From positions 578,273-642,272 of the forward strand of contig NW_020170391.1 in assembly GCF_000524195.1 (NCBI RefSeq): DNA of 64,000 bases, in the 5' to 3' direction. Made by a program: the position numbers and the translations under genes. This stretch comes from Echinococcus granulosus. Taxonomy: Eukaryota > Platyhelminthes > Cestoda > Cyclophyllidea > Taeniidae. A model generated the notes under the pieces. That model was not told where the DNA came from. It made no database searches and saw only the letters and a list, made by a program, of their open reading frames with translations. Below, one piece after another: positions 26,301 through 39,264 of the stretch (within the stretch, counting starts at the first letter, position 1; each line of letters opens with the position of its first letter).

Positions 26301-27903
26301 ATCACCTCTGTCTATTAGCAATATATGTTCCTGCAAACAAATTTGGCTTTGCACGACTTCAGCGAAGACCCAGGCAGATACACCAGATCCTGAAGGTCGA
26401 AATATCTGCCCATTGTCGTCAAAGTGACGCAAATTTATTCGTTGTGTCCGAGTGAGTTAAAAGGGAGCACTTTGAGATAGACGCTTAAATTATTGAAGTC
26501 TTAAAATGATGACTGGTATGTGTAACACCGGTCAATATTCACTTCTATGAGAACTGTAGGATACTTGTGCAATACGTGCTTATTTTGAATGCATATTTCG
26601 AGCAAGAAGCGGTCAGTTCTAGTCAACTACGTAGCGGAGCTCACACATTTTTCCTGGGAGGAGGAAACGAACCTCCACCCTTTTCAAGCCTCAGTAAATG
26701 CAAACTCCCAAATCACTTATGAAATGAAGATTTCATCTGTCATAAACTTTTTTCCTTCCAAGTATACGAAAGAAGCGATAGGAAGGAGTTGAACCCGTTA
26801 TAGCTCGATTCACTGTTAGTTTTCGAGAATTAGTAATAGGCGAAAAGGGTCTTCAGATGACTTACTAGTTCAGCATCACAGAGCAGTTACTTAGGTATCT
26901 CATTTCAAGTCCTGGTATCTTTAATTATGAGATGTTTTGGGAAAATGTGGGCTAGGCAAGACTTAAACTTAAATTTTATTTACATTACTATTAAAGATGT
27001 AGGAACGCTCGTACGCCATTATTTGTGGAACGCATTCCAGGAAGTCTCGAAAATATTGCAGAACTTTGGATTTGAATTCGTTTGCAATGAAGTCGCGAAA
27101 TTAACAAAGATACACTATTGAACGCAATTCTTCTGCATTCATTGGTTGATTAATTTATGCTGTTTAGCCTACTTCTTAGGATTAACTAATCTATGCTAAC
27201 AGCATAACTACCTCGTATTCAGGTTTTGAGCTAGAGGGTATGTTAGGTTTTGGACTAACAGCTTTTTTGCTTTACTGACCTTCAAATGATGTTACTTATA
27301 TGATGTGGAGTAGTATATTCTCTAGGGTACACATCAGGCTTTATCTGTCGTTATGTCGACGACTTGTTTTGGCTATGAGTTCTCCTCAGTTTTATTTATT
27401 GCCATTTCACTTATAGTGAATTGTCGCACTATGCGTGGGGAGTTCTGTTTTCGCTTACTAGTGTTTTCTCTCAGGTTTTGATTCCAAAGTAGTTAAATTA
27501 ATTATTATATAGTATATATTTCAATCCACCTCGTCTATTCATTCGTCCTGGAGTTGTAGAAGTTTGTTCATTGTACTCCTATTTATTCCTTTCTAGTTGC
27601 TTAATTGTTCCATTTGCACAAATCAACTTGCTCAAGAAATTAATCCAATCAATTATTGTGACAGCCTTTTAATCGTAATTTGCTTCTGTCAAGCTCATTT
27701 AATTATTATGGGATAGTCTATCGCTTAAAGCTATTTGTTTTGGGTAAATGCGCATGATTAAATGAAGTGCGTAGCTGAGGTCTATTTTTTCCCGGTCACT
27801 AACTCTTGATTTGTTTCGTTGCACTAGTAATTGTCTCGTTTACTAAGTTTCTCTGTTCCTACCCAGTTTGGGCCCTGGGAAAAGCATGTGCGAACAGTGC
27901 TTG
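23316..27903. other. Intergenic stretch
   Basis: About 4.6 kb of AT-rich sequence. The only open frames are 60-100 codons, overlapping and without motifs. No RNA gene or repeat array was seen. Confidence 0.5.
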
Positions 27904-27910
27904 TATAAAA
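27904..27910 (+). promoter_or_regulatory. TATA box of the Scm homologue
   Basis: TATAAAA lies 40 bp before the ATG of the first Scm exon. With usual TATA spacing the 5' leader would be only 10-20 nt. In a trans-splicing animal that would be hard to reconcile with a spliced leader acceptor here. Confidence 0.45.
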
Positions 27911-27949
27911 TGAATTTTACTCTGCCCATTCCTAGAAATTGTGATTACA

Positions 27950-30900
27950 ATGGGTCTTTATGATGTCGGAAGTGTTCGGGTTCGAGGAGGTAAGAATGCA
28001 TGACCCCTCACTTCCACTCCCATTTTTCAGTGTTGTGTGTGCATGATTACATTCGTTTGGAAAAAACAACGTCGATTATTTTCTAATCCATGGCACATTA
28101 ACATTTCGATTTAATCCTCGTGTTCTGCACCCCCTTCATTAACACTGTACGAATGTTTCCTTTGATTTGATTAGATATGGATCTTTCGGACAGTTTCGCA
28201 TGGAATGAGTACTTGGAGAAGACAGGAGGCACTCCTGCTGCTTGGGAATGTTTTAAGCAGGTAAATTTTTCTGATTTGTTGTCATTTGAATAGAATACAT
28301 AAATGGGATTGGGTGCCTCATTTTGTCCTTTATTACTGCGATGGTGATTGCTCGACGTTATTTCCTCGTCATTTTCGCACATGAATCTCCATGATTGTGC
28401 TACGTAAGCGGATGTTTTGATAGATGCCTACGTGAATTCTAAATGTTAACAATTAAATCAGTGGGATGTGTGCTGAAATTATAGCTTTTTTAATGCCAAA
28501 TTTTCTCACTCAATCCACAACTTTCATATAACTCTCATACAAAGTCCTATATCAACTTTTCAGTTCAAGTCATTATGCTCAATTCTCTTAATATGGTTTT
28601 TACCTCGATATCGCATTCTTTATGGGTGTAGTCTGGTACATTGCGATGAACAACTTATGATCTCCAACTTTGTTATGCTACTGCAGCAATATGCATTGTG
28701 GTCAAATCGTTGAATCCTATATCCCAAATAGCTAATCTTTCCCAAATGATTACACCTAAAGTTAACTTTATATGTATTAGTATACATGCATTGGTTGTTT
28801 CACTGTCACTTCAGCTAGCGTCCGCTTGTTTTTCGGAGAATTTTTCTCATAGATGCTGTAGAAATTAAAGTATTGGCAGCAAACTATAGTTGTTGCGTCT
28901 TCCTTATTCCAGTTGTACCATTTTATGAGATATCGACAGTAATGAACATAGATATTATTCTACTTACTCTCATGAATCGGTAATACCATTGTTGGAAAAC
29001 CTAGTGTTAGTATGTTAAATATCTGCTTGCAGTTTCCCATGCTCTCATTTCTGATAATTTTTTGTCTTCTCTAGAGGACAAATGCATTGGAATACTTCAC
29101 GACAAATCCATACTTAGCTTAAGACCTTCTTTCATCATCCAGAAAATTTTGTTTCACGATCACCAAAATAGTTTAAATATTCCGTAAGTATTAATGTTAA
29201 CTTGCACAAGTTGTGATTTTTTTGCCTCAGGCCTTCAAAACTACGAGGCCATACTAGATTCCTTTGCCATTAATCCCTTTTTGGTACCCACACTAGGTAG
29301 TTTCAATTTACTCTATGTCTTCTGCTTCCTTTTTTTGCAAACTATTTTCTGTCGAGTTCTCAACTGAGTATTTGCCCCTTCTGTTCTACAGAGCATCAAT
29401 ATTATCTTTCGTGTCCCATGCTTAAGTCTTTGTCTGCGATCACCTGCACAGATTTTAGTGCTGCAGAGGAACGTTGAATTTCCTGTTGTCTGTTCCTTGC
29501 GGTGTACCACGACCTCTATTGGTTAGTGTTTATTACTCAGCAGCGTTGTGTGCAAGCCTTGCTAACATCTGCTTCAGTCGTAACCCCTCTTTACAAGTGC
29601 TCCGTGTTGCAAGCATGTACATGTTGAATCGTGCAGTTGTCTGGCACAAGCGTTAATTGTGAAATCATGTTGTGTCTTGGATGCAATCGTCAATTCGCCC
29701 TGTGTGTGACTCTTATACCTCTATAAAAATTGTTCTGCCGCTCAAACAATCACCATCAGTGCATTTAATTGCCAGTCGGAGGGGTCTTGATGCGCAACTT
29801 GACAGTAGTAAATTTCATACTCGTCTTAGTAGAGTTAGGAAGTTTGATGGCGTCCATCGGAAGCTTTTTCCTTATATCCACGTAGCCTATGTAACTAAGT
29901 CATTTTCCTCCAGTCTAGCACGCTAGGTATCCTTTAAATTAATCTGCTTAATAGAATTAAAATAGCTTCCTTTTTCAAATGTTGTTTCCATTAGTTGGAT
30001 GTAAGGATTTTGCATTATTAAATTCTGTGTCATTACTCGTTGAGGAAATTTATTCTGGCTCCTCCATTGTGACGACCTTAAACATGAACTGGAACTTGTC
30101 CTCCTCGCACTTAGTTCGTTCAGCTTCATACCTTTATTTTTCCCAAGTATGCAAAGCGACGTCCTGAACACGGATCAGTTTTTTTTTCAGCTCCATTATC
30201 TTAATCTGGACAGATCGCCAGCTATTTAGGAATATTCCAATTGACTAATTAAACGTCACCCTGCATAAGAACCCCAGAATGTCCTTCCACTTCACTTCGT
30301 CGCCATGTGGACTCCTTACTGGATCTGAAAATTTGCCATTGAATAGTGATTTACCCTCATGACAGGTGGTTGTGATTAATACCGAAACCAAGTAACCAAG
30401 ATACATCCTTTTCCCTTCGATTAATTTCTCATTCGTGTAGTGGGGTTGGAACCTTAATTTTATCACTCGTTTTTCGAAGTACCCGGGTGACTATATAGCG
30501 TCCGTGATTTTCGCTTTTGACCTAAGCAACGCTTCTTTAAATACCTTAATCGCCTATTATGAAGATTAAAGCGGGTTATTAAAAGCTGAAATTAAAAACG
30601 GAGGAAGGAGGCTGATTTCTGAAAACACCAAATAATATCCGGATGGGCATAATCAGAATAGGCCCATTGGAAATCTTTTACAGAATCGGACGCCACCGGA
30701 AAACCTCTTTCAAGTAGACTCTCTTCTCGAGGCGGTGGATCAGAGAATCGCTCTAAATGAGACACCACCACCTCAACCACCTTCCGCTTCCTCTGCCAGC
30801 GGTGGCGTCGTGTCTACTGCTTTGAATGGCGTAGCTCCCTCCTCCATAGCTTCCACTTCCACTTTGTCGGAGGCGACAAGCAGTACTCCCGCCTCCACAT

Positions 30901-33900
30901 CACCTTCGCTCTCCTCCGCTTCTGTGGCTCCTCGACGGCGACGTTTTTCCGTCACGGGAGGTGGACAGCAGCTACGGCGCTTCCGCTCAGCGCCTTTTAG
31001 TCTGGCGCGTGTTATCGAAACCGCAGGTCCACGGTTGCGTGTCCGCCTCGTCGGCACTGACGACCGAAACGACTGCTGGTTTCTGGTTGACTCCGATGAG
31101 ATCCGACCCTACCCCTCCCATGAGACTCTTCAACCGCCTTTTGGCTATGTTCACAACCATTTGGTGTGGAACAAGACTCTGCGCCGAACCGTGGAGGAGG
31201 GCAAAGCCGCTCCTGCTGAGTGCTTCGCCAAGGTCTGTCCAATGTTCCACCCATTAGATGGTCATTTGTGATCAGTGGCAACTTTTTTGAGCTTTTCCCT
31301 TCCTATAGTTCGTATTTTAATCCTACTATCAAGGATAAATGTGAGGTGTCTGCTCGTTTGCAGCTGAAAATAGTGTCTATTCTGCGAAGATGTAAAGTGG
31401 TAAATGCGCGTTAGTAATTTGGTGTCGGCTACGTTTAATTCTTCATCTATAGCTCACGGTCAGAATGTACTGTCGGTTAAGGGCTCCTATTATGTAGTGA
31501 TTTTGGTTCTGTAAATTGTTTTTGAGAGAATCATGTTGATTAAGTGCCTTAACTTTTAACACATTCAAGTCTCAATTTTTTTTTCAAAAAGGTTAGATTC
31601 TGTTTTGCTCATAGGCTTAATACTTTCTCATCATTCCGTTTTCTTTCATTTATTAGTTATAAATGTATTAATTATGTTTACGTGTCACCTTTCTCTTGTG
31701 CCCTCTTTAGTAGCTATGCTTGTATCTTCGTTAAAATATTTGTAAATAATAATCAGTTAATCACACTCAAATCCATGCATAACAAGGTTTCGCTTAATAA
31801 TTTGCATGTAAACCATTTTGTTGAATTATTTCATACTTTTTAGCAATTTTGATCTTTTGTTTTCGATGAAAGTATGATTTGCAGCACCTTAATTGGTGTG
31901 ACAAGTAATTGTTTTCCTATGGCATTGCTGTCCATATGTTCGGGCTCTTTGAAAACCCTGTTTTGCTCGCAGCTTCCAGCTTCATTTTAATAGGTTCAAT
32001 TGCTCTCTAGCATTCTTGCGAGGGATCTTGGTTTTAGCTTTGGTCGAATCATCATATTTGGGTGCGTGTGCGAATTTCTTGTAAATGTTTTCATCACGCT
32101 CACATCAATCGGTAATGCGACTGGATTTTAGCATGAGGTGGCATGTTTTTCCCACTTTGTGCTCGCCAATTTTTGATGCTGCAGCAAAAATACTTGATTT
32201 CTGTTTAATCCTCCACCTGTAATATCACGTTTCATCATTGCTTTCCTGGTGCTTTACTGCACTTCCGATTGGTCGGGGGAGAATAGCAGAGGGTTTTTAA
32301 GGCATTCGGTTGGCATTCCTTCAGTACTCTCTTGATGGCATTCACACACGTCCTAATTATCGCAGCACAGGTGCATTAATTATGTGCAAGCGTGTAACAC
32401 TCGCATTCTTAATTACCCTCAGCATGGAAGGTTAGCCCTGCTCAACGCTCCCAATTACAAGCCATCTCGGCGAGTTCACTACGCACACTTCGGGGTCATG
32501 AATTGAATTAAGGAATGTAAACTTAACCTCAGTCTACTATAGCCTTGCTTTTCATCCAACTATTCTTCGATTCAATGCGCACACAAATGTGGTATTCCCA
32601 GCCATTAGTCCAAAAAACCAAGTCTGTTTACTGATTTGGCAAGTGTATTAACGACCATATGGGGTTGAGCGTGCTACATTTTCTGTCCCAAAAATAGTGT
32701 TTACGCAATGTTAGTCAAAGAGCACCTTAAATGGTTCATTTTTTGGACGCATTCACGCAATAGATGTAGCTGGCTCCATTTCGCACTTGTCCGAGTTGCA
32801 TTATGCGGGCGTGCGATGTGTTCGATGGTCTTTTTGAACAGGTAACCCGTGGACAGCGGCCTCAAGTGTTTTGTTTTACATTACCCGATTTTTTTCCAAT
32901 AACTGCCTGCACCATCAGGAAAAGCTAGTCATATCACCCCTATGAATAAGTTGTCTGTGTCCAATTTTTTTTCAGCTGCTGTTATATCTGTAAGTAGTAA
33001 CTGGGTTTTCATTCCTATCAAGGTGTAGTAGGTTGTTTCGCTTTTGAATTTGCTAAACGTTGGTGAGTGTGGTTCCTTCGTTCTTAATCCCTCACTTTCT
33101 CTCACAATCTGAGGTTATGGCAGCAGGCAAAACAACTTATTATTAATTCTGAAAATATAGTTTTCTTTTTTACAATTAAACTAATGCGGATTTTACGTCT
33201 ATTAAAATGCTCACATGTTTTGCATTTTTGACACTGTTTAAAAAGTGCTGGTATATCTTTTCCGTGGTTCGGTTTGTTTAACTAAATGCTTTTATTACTG
33301 AAATTAACTGAGAAGTAATTGTTTCGCAACTTCTGTTACATTCTTTGATCTTTCTGATGTGCTGTCACATATGTCATTCTCCTTACTTGAGCGACTGAAG
33401 TAAGCATACACCAGAATTGCGAAACCTTGCGCTTGTAAAACCAATCAGCCGCTCAACGTGGAGGGTAAGACTTGAAAGCCCTTTCAAAAGTCGTCGCAAC
33501 CCTCTATTGTAGCCTCCGCCAGATCCAGAGAGAAACCTCTTTAAGAAGGGTGACAAGTTGGAGGCGGTTGATCGTCATAATGCGCAGCTCATCTGTCCAG
33601 CCACCATAGGTGAGGTATCTGGTCTCCACGTGCTCATCTCCTTCGACGGCTGGTCAGGCAACTTCGACTACTGGACGCGGTACGACTCGCGCGACCTCTT
33701 TCCCTGCGGCTGGTGCAAACTCGCCGGCCACGCCCTCCAGTCCCCTGGCCCGGCGGCCATCCAGCATCTTAACCTCACGCCCACAAAAATGCCCGTCCTC
33801 AGACCCCCTGATTCCTCCTCTGCCTCCTCCTCCTTATCGAAGCTATCGGTGCCAACCCAAGCACACGCAAACCCCATCACCGTCTCAGTCAGAAGATCTG

Positions 33901-36900
33901 TATCCTCGCGCCGAAAACGGTACATGCCTTTGGCTATTCGTGGTTCCTCTAAGGGATTTTCACCAAAATCAGGTCTTTTTTTCCCAGTAGTAAGAATTGA
34001 CTCTTGCTCTTGTGGAGCGTAAAGTCACTGCCATTGTGCCGAATGCTCTTCGGAAATTTCGCTATCTTCAAAAAGCATATTTTTTGACTTATAAAGAGGT
34101 GTGTTTGTGATTTTTTAAATTTTTATGCTGTGTTCGCAATTACAGGTTCTAGAAAATTTTGGATCATTGAATCAGTATTTTGAGAACTCAGACTTATGGG
34201 ATAACGGGTTTGTGAATGCGCCTATTTTTTAATGACGGAGTATGTGCTTTCGTTATTCGGCATGGTAATTCCTTCCCCATTGTTTCGAGCTTATATCTCG
34301 AATTATGTTTGCACACAGCTAGTGTAATTTTTCCTGCTTTTGAAACCCATCGGGCTCTTCATATTGTTTCAGAACTGTTGGTGTAAAATTTTCAATATTT
34401 TCATTGCTCTTGTGAAGCCAAAGTTACCCTATCTGCTTATGGGCTTTTGTTGTGATTTTGTTTAGATACATTTCTTTGAGGAAAATATTTTTTGTATTAC
34501 ATCTTTTCCCAGTCGGAGCCTTTGAATCCGTTCTTCTAGCGTTTGGTGTTGAATGCGATCAGCAGCGTGAATGTGAGGTGAGTTTAGTGCGCAGTTTCCA
34601 ACCGACCCAGTTAGTCTGTGTCAATTGTATTGATGCAGCTGTGAACCCTCTGCCGTATCTAGCCGAACAAGCTTGAGTGCCTTTTTTTATCCGGTTTGTG
34701 ACCGAAATGACAACTGGCTGCCTGGAGACCTTCGTTTTCATAAAATTCTTTAACGTTTTTCCATTTTTTTTCAATGAATTGAAAAGGATATTGAGTTCAT
34801 AAAGTCTTAAATGACGCTACATTTTTAAAGAATAAGATCATTGAAGTGTGTGTTAATTCCAAGGCTGATAGGACCTTATTTTTGTAAAAAAAGGTATGAC
34901 AAAAGTACGTTAGTTCGTTTTCCAGTCTGCCGCCCCTTGGCCGCATGGATCCATTCTTCAATCATCTAAAAGGCATTGGTTTTGGTTCTATCTCAATCCT
35001 TTACTCTCGTTCTTGAAACTCCTACTATAATCTGCTGGCTCTGGAACTTTAAACTTGATTTTTTTCCGTTTCATTAATGAATTTCCTGCTGATTGAAATC
35101 CACATGAATTTTGCATAGTGCGAACCTCGTCTGTGGTTGCTACTGGGGTTAACCCCCTCAGCGTCATGCTCACATCTTTCTGAAATGTAGGGTCGTCTTT
35201 TGGTTGACTTGCTGCTCCCACAGATGCTCATTTCTTTTTTGCTTTTTCCTCCAAAGTAGTCAGTGTTTCTTCACTAACTTTTCATGTAACCAACTTGAGC
35301 TAGTTAGCTTGTTGACTGGGATCGTTAAATTTTTTCTCTGATCATTTGCATGCGCTAAAGTAATTCCATGCTGTCCCTCACCGTTACACACGATCTCTCG
35401 TCTGAGATGTTGCTATATTGTGACGGGTGTGCATATGATCGTACAGACGATTTCACATGTTACAGCATCTCTGAAACTCTCTTTTAGGATCATTCCTTGC
35501 TATTTCTACCCCAGACGGCGATAATATCATGAGTGACTTTGGCAACTGAAAACTAACTCTTTCCTCTATCAACCCATAGCCGTAATGTGGAAATCAGTAA
35601 AGTCAAAACGTTGATTAGACTTTAAATTCAATAGATTGGACGTGCTCTTGTTGAGACATTTCGTCATCGTTGAAGACTATTAACCTTAAGAGAAGAAGGT
35701 TATCGGCACGATGTCGATGTACATGGTAGTATATTTCCATTGTAGACTGACAATGGCTGGTAGCAGTTCACGTCGCCCACGCCTATCAGCAACAGAACCG
35801 GTGACTCGTCGTGTCTTGGACACTGTTCTTACCATCAAGCCGGAGAAGGTCGCTGTCTCAACTCCCATTCCCATCGCTACTCCCTCCACCACCGCCATTA
35901 CGACAACAAGCACTACTTATACCACCGTCGCGTCGCCACCACAGCCGCCACTGCCTCGCCTCACTGTGATCACCAAGACCTTAGAGGATGGCAGCCCGCA
36001 GACGATCATTAAGGCTACTTCCAGCACGACTTCTACTTCCTCCTCGGATAAGTCGAACCACTGCCACGCCTCGGTGGAGGGTGGCAGTCCCATCGCCTCC
36101 ACACTGCTACCATTGCCTTCCGACGCGGAGTTTGACAGTGCTGACCGAAAACGCAAGAAGTCGAAGAAGCACAAACGTCATAGCTCCAAGGAGAGCCATC
36201 ACAAACACTTGAACAGTGATTTACATCGCTCAGTCAGGTATGTTGTTCGAAGTACATTAATTTTGTGAATGAGGCATTTTGATACTTTGGTGCGCTTTTT
36301 CATATTTTTTACTCTAAGCGTTGGTTTTAGCTTATGATGTAATGTCATGCCAACTGCGGATACTTTTTTAATATCCATTTTTAAGTTTCCGTAGCTAAGT
36401 GTCTTGGACGCAGGAGCGTTTTGTGCATATGTATTGTATTAATGGTCTTTTATGCCACTAGGCGAACATATTTTTTGCCTTTTTTGACACAGTAATTCCT
36501 TATGGTTTGTTTTGGACTGAATTTGGTGCAGTCTTTTCCGCCTTACTCCGCTTTGAAAGTGGTTTATTTAGAAAATTCCATTACAGACCAATTGAGCACC
36601 TTATAGCAGAAACTTTTTCGATGTAAGTTAGCAATGTCAAACGACTGTTGAGCATTGTTTTCGAAGTTATTTACATAACCCTTTAACTACCGAGAGCTAA
36701 ATTTTGGGGTCAGGCTTCCTTATAATTCACCAATTCATCAGGCCTCCCCGCCGCGTCTTTTAGTTTTAGCGATCTCTGCAAACCGACGAAGTTAGTAATC
36801 CGCCAACGGCCAGGCGACCTCTCTGGATCAACAACACAACTCTTCGTCGACACCTTAGAAACTTCTCCACCACCACTCCTGGCCCCCTTTTCAACTAAGT

Positions 36901-37525
36901 TTTCTCCCTCAATTGGCACGTCCTCACGACGCAGTCCGACGCCTGTGTGCGTCGGCAGCAATGGTGATCCACCATTCCTTGGGCGAACCCAAATGCCCTC
37001 TCAGTCTACTGTCTCGCCTGCTTCAATGGGTGCGCGATAATGCCTACTGCTTTTTTTTAAGTAGTAAATCACCTGTGCAATTAAAGCGGGGCTTATTCAT
37101 TCACCAATCTGATGCTTTTTACCCGACAGACCTTGGACCCTGTCCCCTTCCAAACGTTACAGAGTGGTCTACAGACGACGTGTACAACTACCTCATTTCT
37201 AAGGATCCATCACTAGTCGAGATCGCCAACACCTTCAAGGAGCAGGTAGAGTGGTCTGCATTATCTGTGCCAGCAACGTGCATTGGCACTCGTGCTGGGG
37301 TTCCTCCAGTGGATTCTAATGACACTCCCTCACCTTTCTGTGCGACAACCAAATCAAGCATTAAACAAAAGCTACAATAGCGCATCTTTCCCATTGCAGG
37401 AAATCGACGGCTCCGCACTTCTTCTACTAGATATTGAAACAATGCGCTCGCTCCTGAGCATGAAACTCGGTCCGGCACTTAAGGTTGACGACATTGTAAA
37501 CCGGCTCAAGCGAGGCCACCTATAA
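27950..37525 (+). CDS. Scm: Scm-like Polycomb protein: two MBT repeats and C-terminal SAM domain, 8 exons
   Basis: Sex-comb-on-midleg homologue. These proteins bind methylated histone tails through MBT repeats and link PRC1 and PhoRC by SAM polymerisation. Exons 27950-27989, 28175-28260, 30684-31232, 33513-33919, 35746-36237, 36764-37029, 37130-37245 and 37400-37525 keep frame throughout, giving 693 residues. MBT1 starts FAWNEYLEKTGG and resumes at RVIETAGPRLRVRLVGTDD through LQPPFGYV. It is split by a Ser/Ala/Thr-rich insertion at residues about 70-141. MBT2 (about 226-304) has KLEAVDRHNAQLICPATIG, FDGWSGNFDYW and RDLFPCGWC. The middle is low complexity, with a basic KRKKSKKHKRH run. The SAM domain reads EWSTDDVYNYL, then FKEQ|EIDGSALLLL across the last joint, then MKLGPALKVDDIV. 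I found no SLED domain. The exon 4 donor (33919) and exon 6 acceptor (36764 or 36770) are the least certain. Introns 2, 3 and 4 are 1.8-2.4 kb and show no other gene. Confidence 0.92.
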
Positions 37526-37691
37526 TCCCGAACACAGCACTTCACCTCGCGTTCCCAAGCACCTTCTGTGAATGCGCCGACCTTCCGTCACTCGCTAACC
37601 GCCGATGAGTACAGAGGGCAAACCTAGAGAACCACACTTTACTTACCCCAGCTACCCATGTACACGAAATCTCTAATCTCTCAGGAGAACA

Positions 37692-37697
37692 AATAAA
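37692..37697 (+). terminator. Poly(A) signal of the Scm homologue
   Basis: AATAAA lies 167 nt after the Scm stop, the first hexamer downstream. Confidence 0.6.
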
Positions 37698-37773
37698 GAT
37701 TGACGTTTTGATCTCTTACAAAACCCACATGAGGACGCGCCCGCTCACACCAGGACGTGAGTGCCGCCCATAA

Positions 37774-37779
37774 TTTATT
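37774..37779 (-). terminator. Poly(A) signal of RPL6
   Basis: AATAAA on the minus strand, 57 nt after the RPL6 stop. It faces the Scm signal about 80 bp away, so the two mature 3' ends nearly touch. Confidence 0.65.
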
Positions 37780-37835
37780 GCCCCAAAAGCGAGTAGTAAG
37801 GGGAGCAACCTGTACAAACCTTTATCGTGAACACA

Positions 37836-38680
37836 TCAAAACACCATTTTGTGGGGATAATCCTTCTTGCTCAGCGAAAACATGGACTTGAGATAGGAGG
37901 CCATGATGGAAGGATTCTTCCCCCTCTTGATAGCTGCAATCAGGGCAGTGTCAACCTGTTTCTGAAACTTCTTTCGATCATCGGAAACGGCGTACTTCTT
38001 GATAAGATAAAACAAGTAATAACGTAGGACAAGCGTACCTTCTCCTCCTCAGCAAAGATCTTATCCACGGTCTTTTTCGTCTTAAGGTCTTGGCGGCGGA
38101 AGAACTCATCCCCCAACTGCGGCGGTATTTTAATGTTATTAAGCTTAATCTTTGTCTTGGTGGCGATAACGTATCGCTGGTTAACACGCCTCAGGGGCAC
38201 ACCGTTATACTTGAAGGGCCCTAAGACATGTCATTAAAGGTACTAAAAATACCCACCGGTAACCAAAAGCATTCCACTGGCTAATGGCTTCAAAAACACA
38301 ACGCGTTTTCCTCTGTGTCGGCCAGCAAGAAGAATGAGTACCGTTCCTGGGGTGATGGACTTGCGTATCCTGCGACGATGATCCTTGAAGCACTGCACCT
38401 TGCGAAGCTGCAACTTCCTCTTGGGATTTTGCACGTTATACATACGAGGCTGAATATGGGCAATAAGAAGTCGAGGATGACTTACAAATCTGGGTTTCTT
38501 GACAAGCTTGCGATTAAGAAGAGCACGCCTCTTAATGCTTTCCTTCTGCTTCTTCGTTAGCTTGCTCAGGGAACGAGCATGCTCGAGTATCTTCTTTCCA
38601 GATATAGGCCGACGTTTGTTGGAAAGTTTTTGCTTTGGAACATAAACAGGAGGCCTACGCCCCGCATCCACACTAGCCAT
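37836..38680 (-). CDS. RPL6: 60S ribosomal protein L6 (eL6), 4 exons
   Basis: Large-subunit ribosomal protein eL6. Exons 38680-38486, 38449-38257, 38220-38039 and 37997-37836 give 243 residues (human about 288, mostly shorter at the N-terminus). Diagnostic segments are [54 protein letters not shown] and the terminal [19 protein letters not shown]. The N-terminus is strongly basic, as expected. Introns are 36, 36 and 41 nt. Without removing them the conserved blocks do not join: for instance [12 protein letters not shown] needs the 38256-38221 segment removed. An upstream in-frame GTG precedes the ATG, but the ATG (MASVDAG) is preferred. The gene is divergent from the SR protein gene and convergent with Scm. 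Confidence 0.97.
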
Positions 38681-39264
38681 CACGAGTCAACCTTTCAAAG
38701 CGGCACCAACGATCGATTCAAGTTAATTTAAACAGTCGCAATGCAAAAATACAGTGACAAAGAATTTGATACCTTTTGCCATTTAAAACCGGTAAAATCA
38801 AAAAGGGACCCACATTTAAATTTAAACTATTGTTTGCACTATTTTGCACAACTTAGGAGTGTATTTCCAGTTTCTATGGGGGATTCTTAGTCAGAGTCCT
38901 GTTTTTTGTTATAGAAGCACAAATTTTGAAGGTCCTAAAGCATCAGCTAAAAATCATCGAACAGAGGCATTAGGATTACGTGGAAGGCGAAATACGACTT
39001 GTTCCATAAATTTAATGCGCGAATCAATGCGTTGAGTTGATTACCAGGATTTCATGAAATATTCGGGCATTGTTGTTCTGCAATGTCTTGCCGAATTTTC
39101 GCATGGTTTATACGGCAAACCAAATTGTTTAGCTTAGACGACACTGCAACATACATTTTTAGGTTATTGTGCACGGAATTGCATATGATTAATATTTGCC
39201 CCTGCCGAATTTGTTTGAACGGTTTCACATCCGCTTTTCGGTTGCGTTATTGTTAGACGGTGCC
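38681..39264. promoter_or_regulatory. Divergent promoter region, RPL6 and SR protein
   Basis: 584 bp separate the two start codons. Both products are housekeeping RNA and translation proteins, so a shared bidirectional promoter is plausible. No TATA or CCAAT box is evident for either side. Confidence 0.5.

Noticed and set aside
30773..31281. Several minus-strand open frames opposite Scm exon 3
   Set aside because: They are antisense shadows of a GC-rich coding exon whose plus-strand product clearly matches MBT1.
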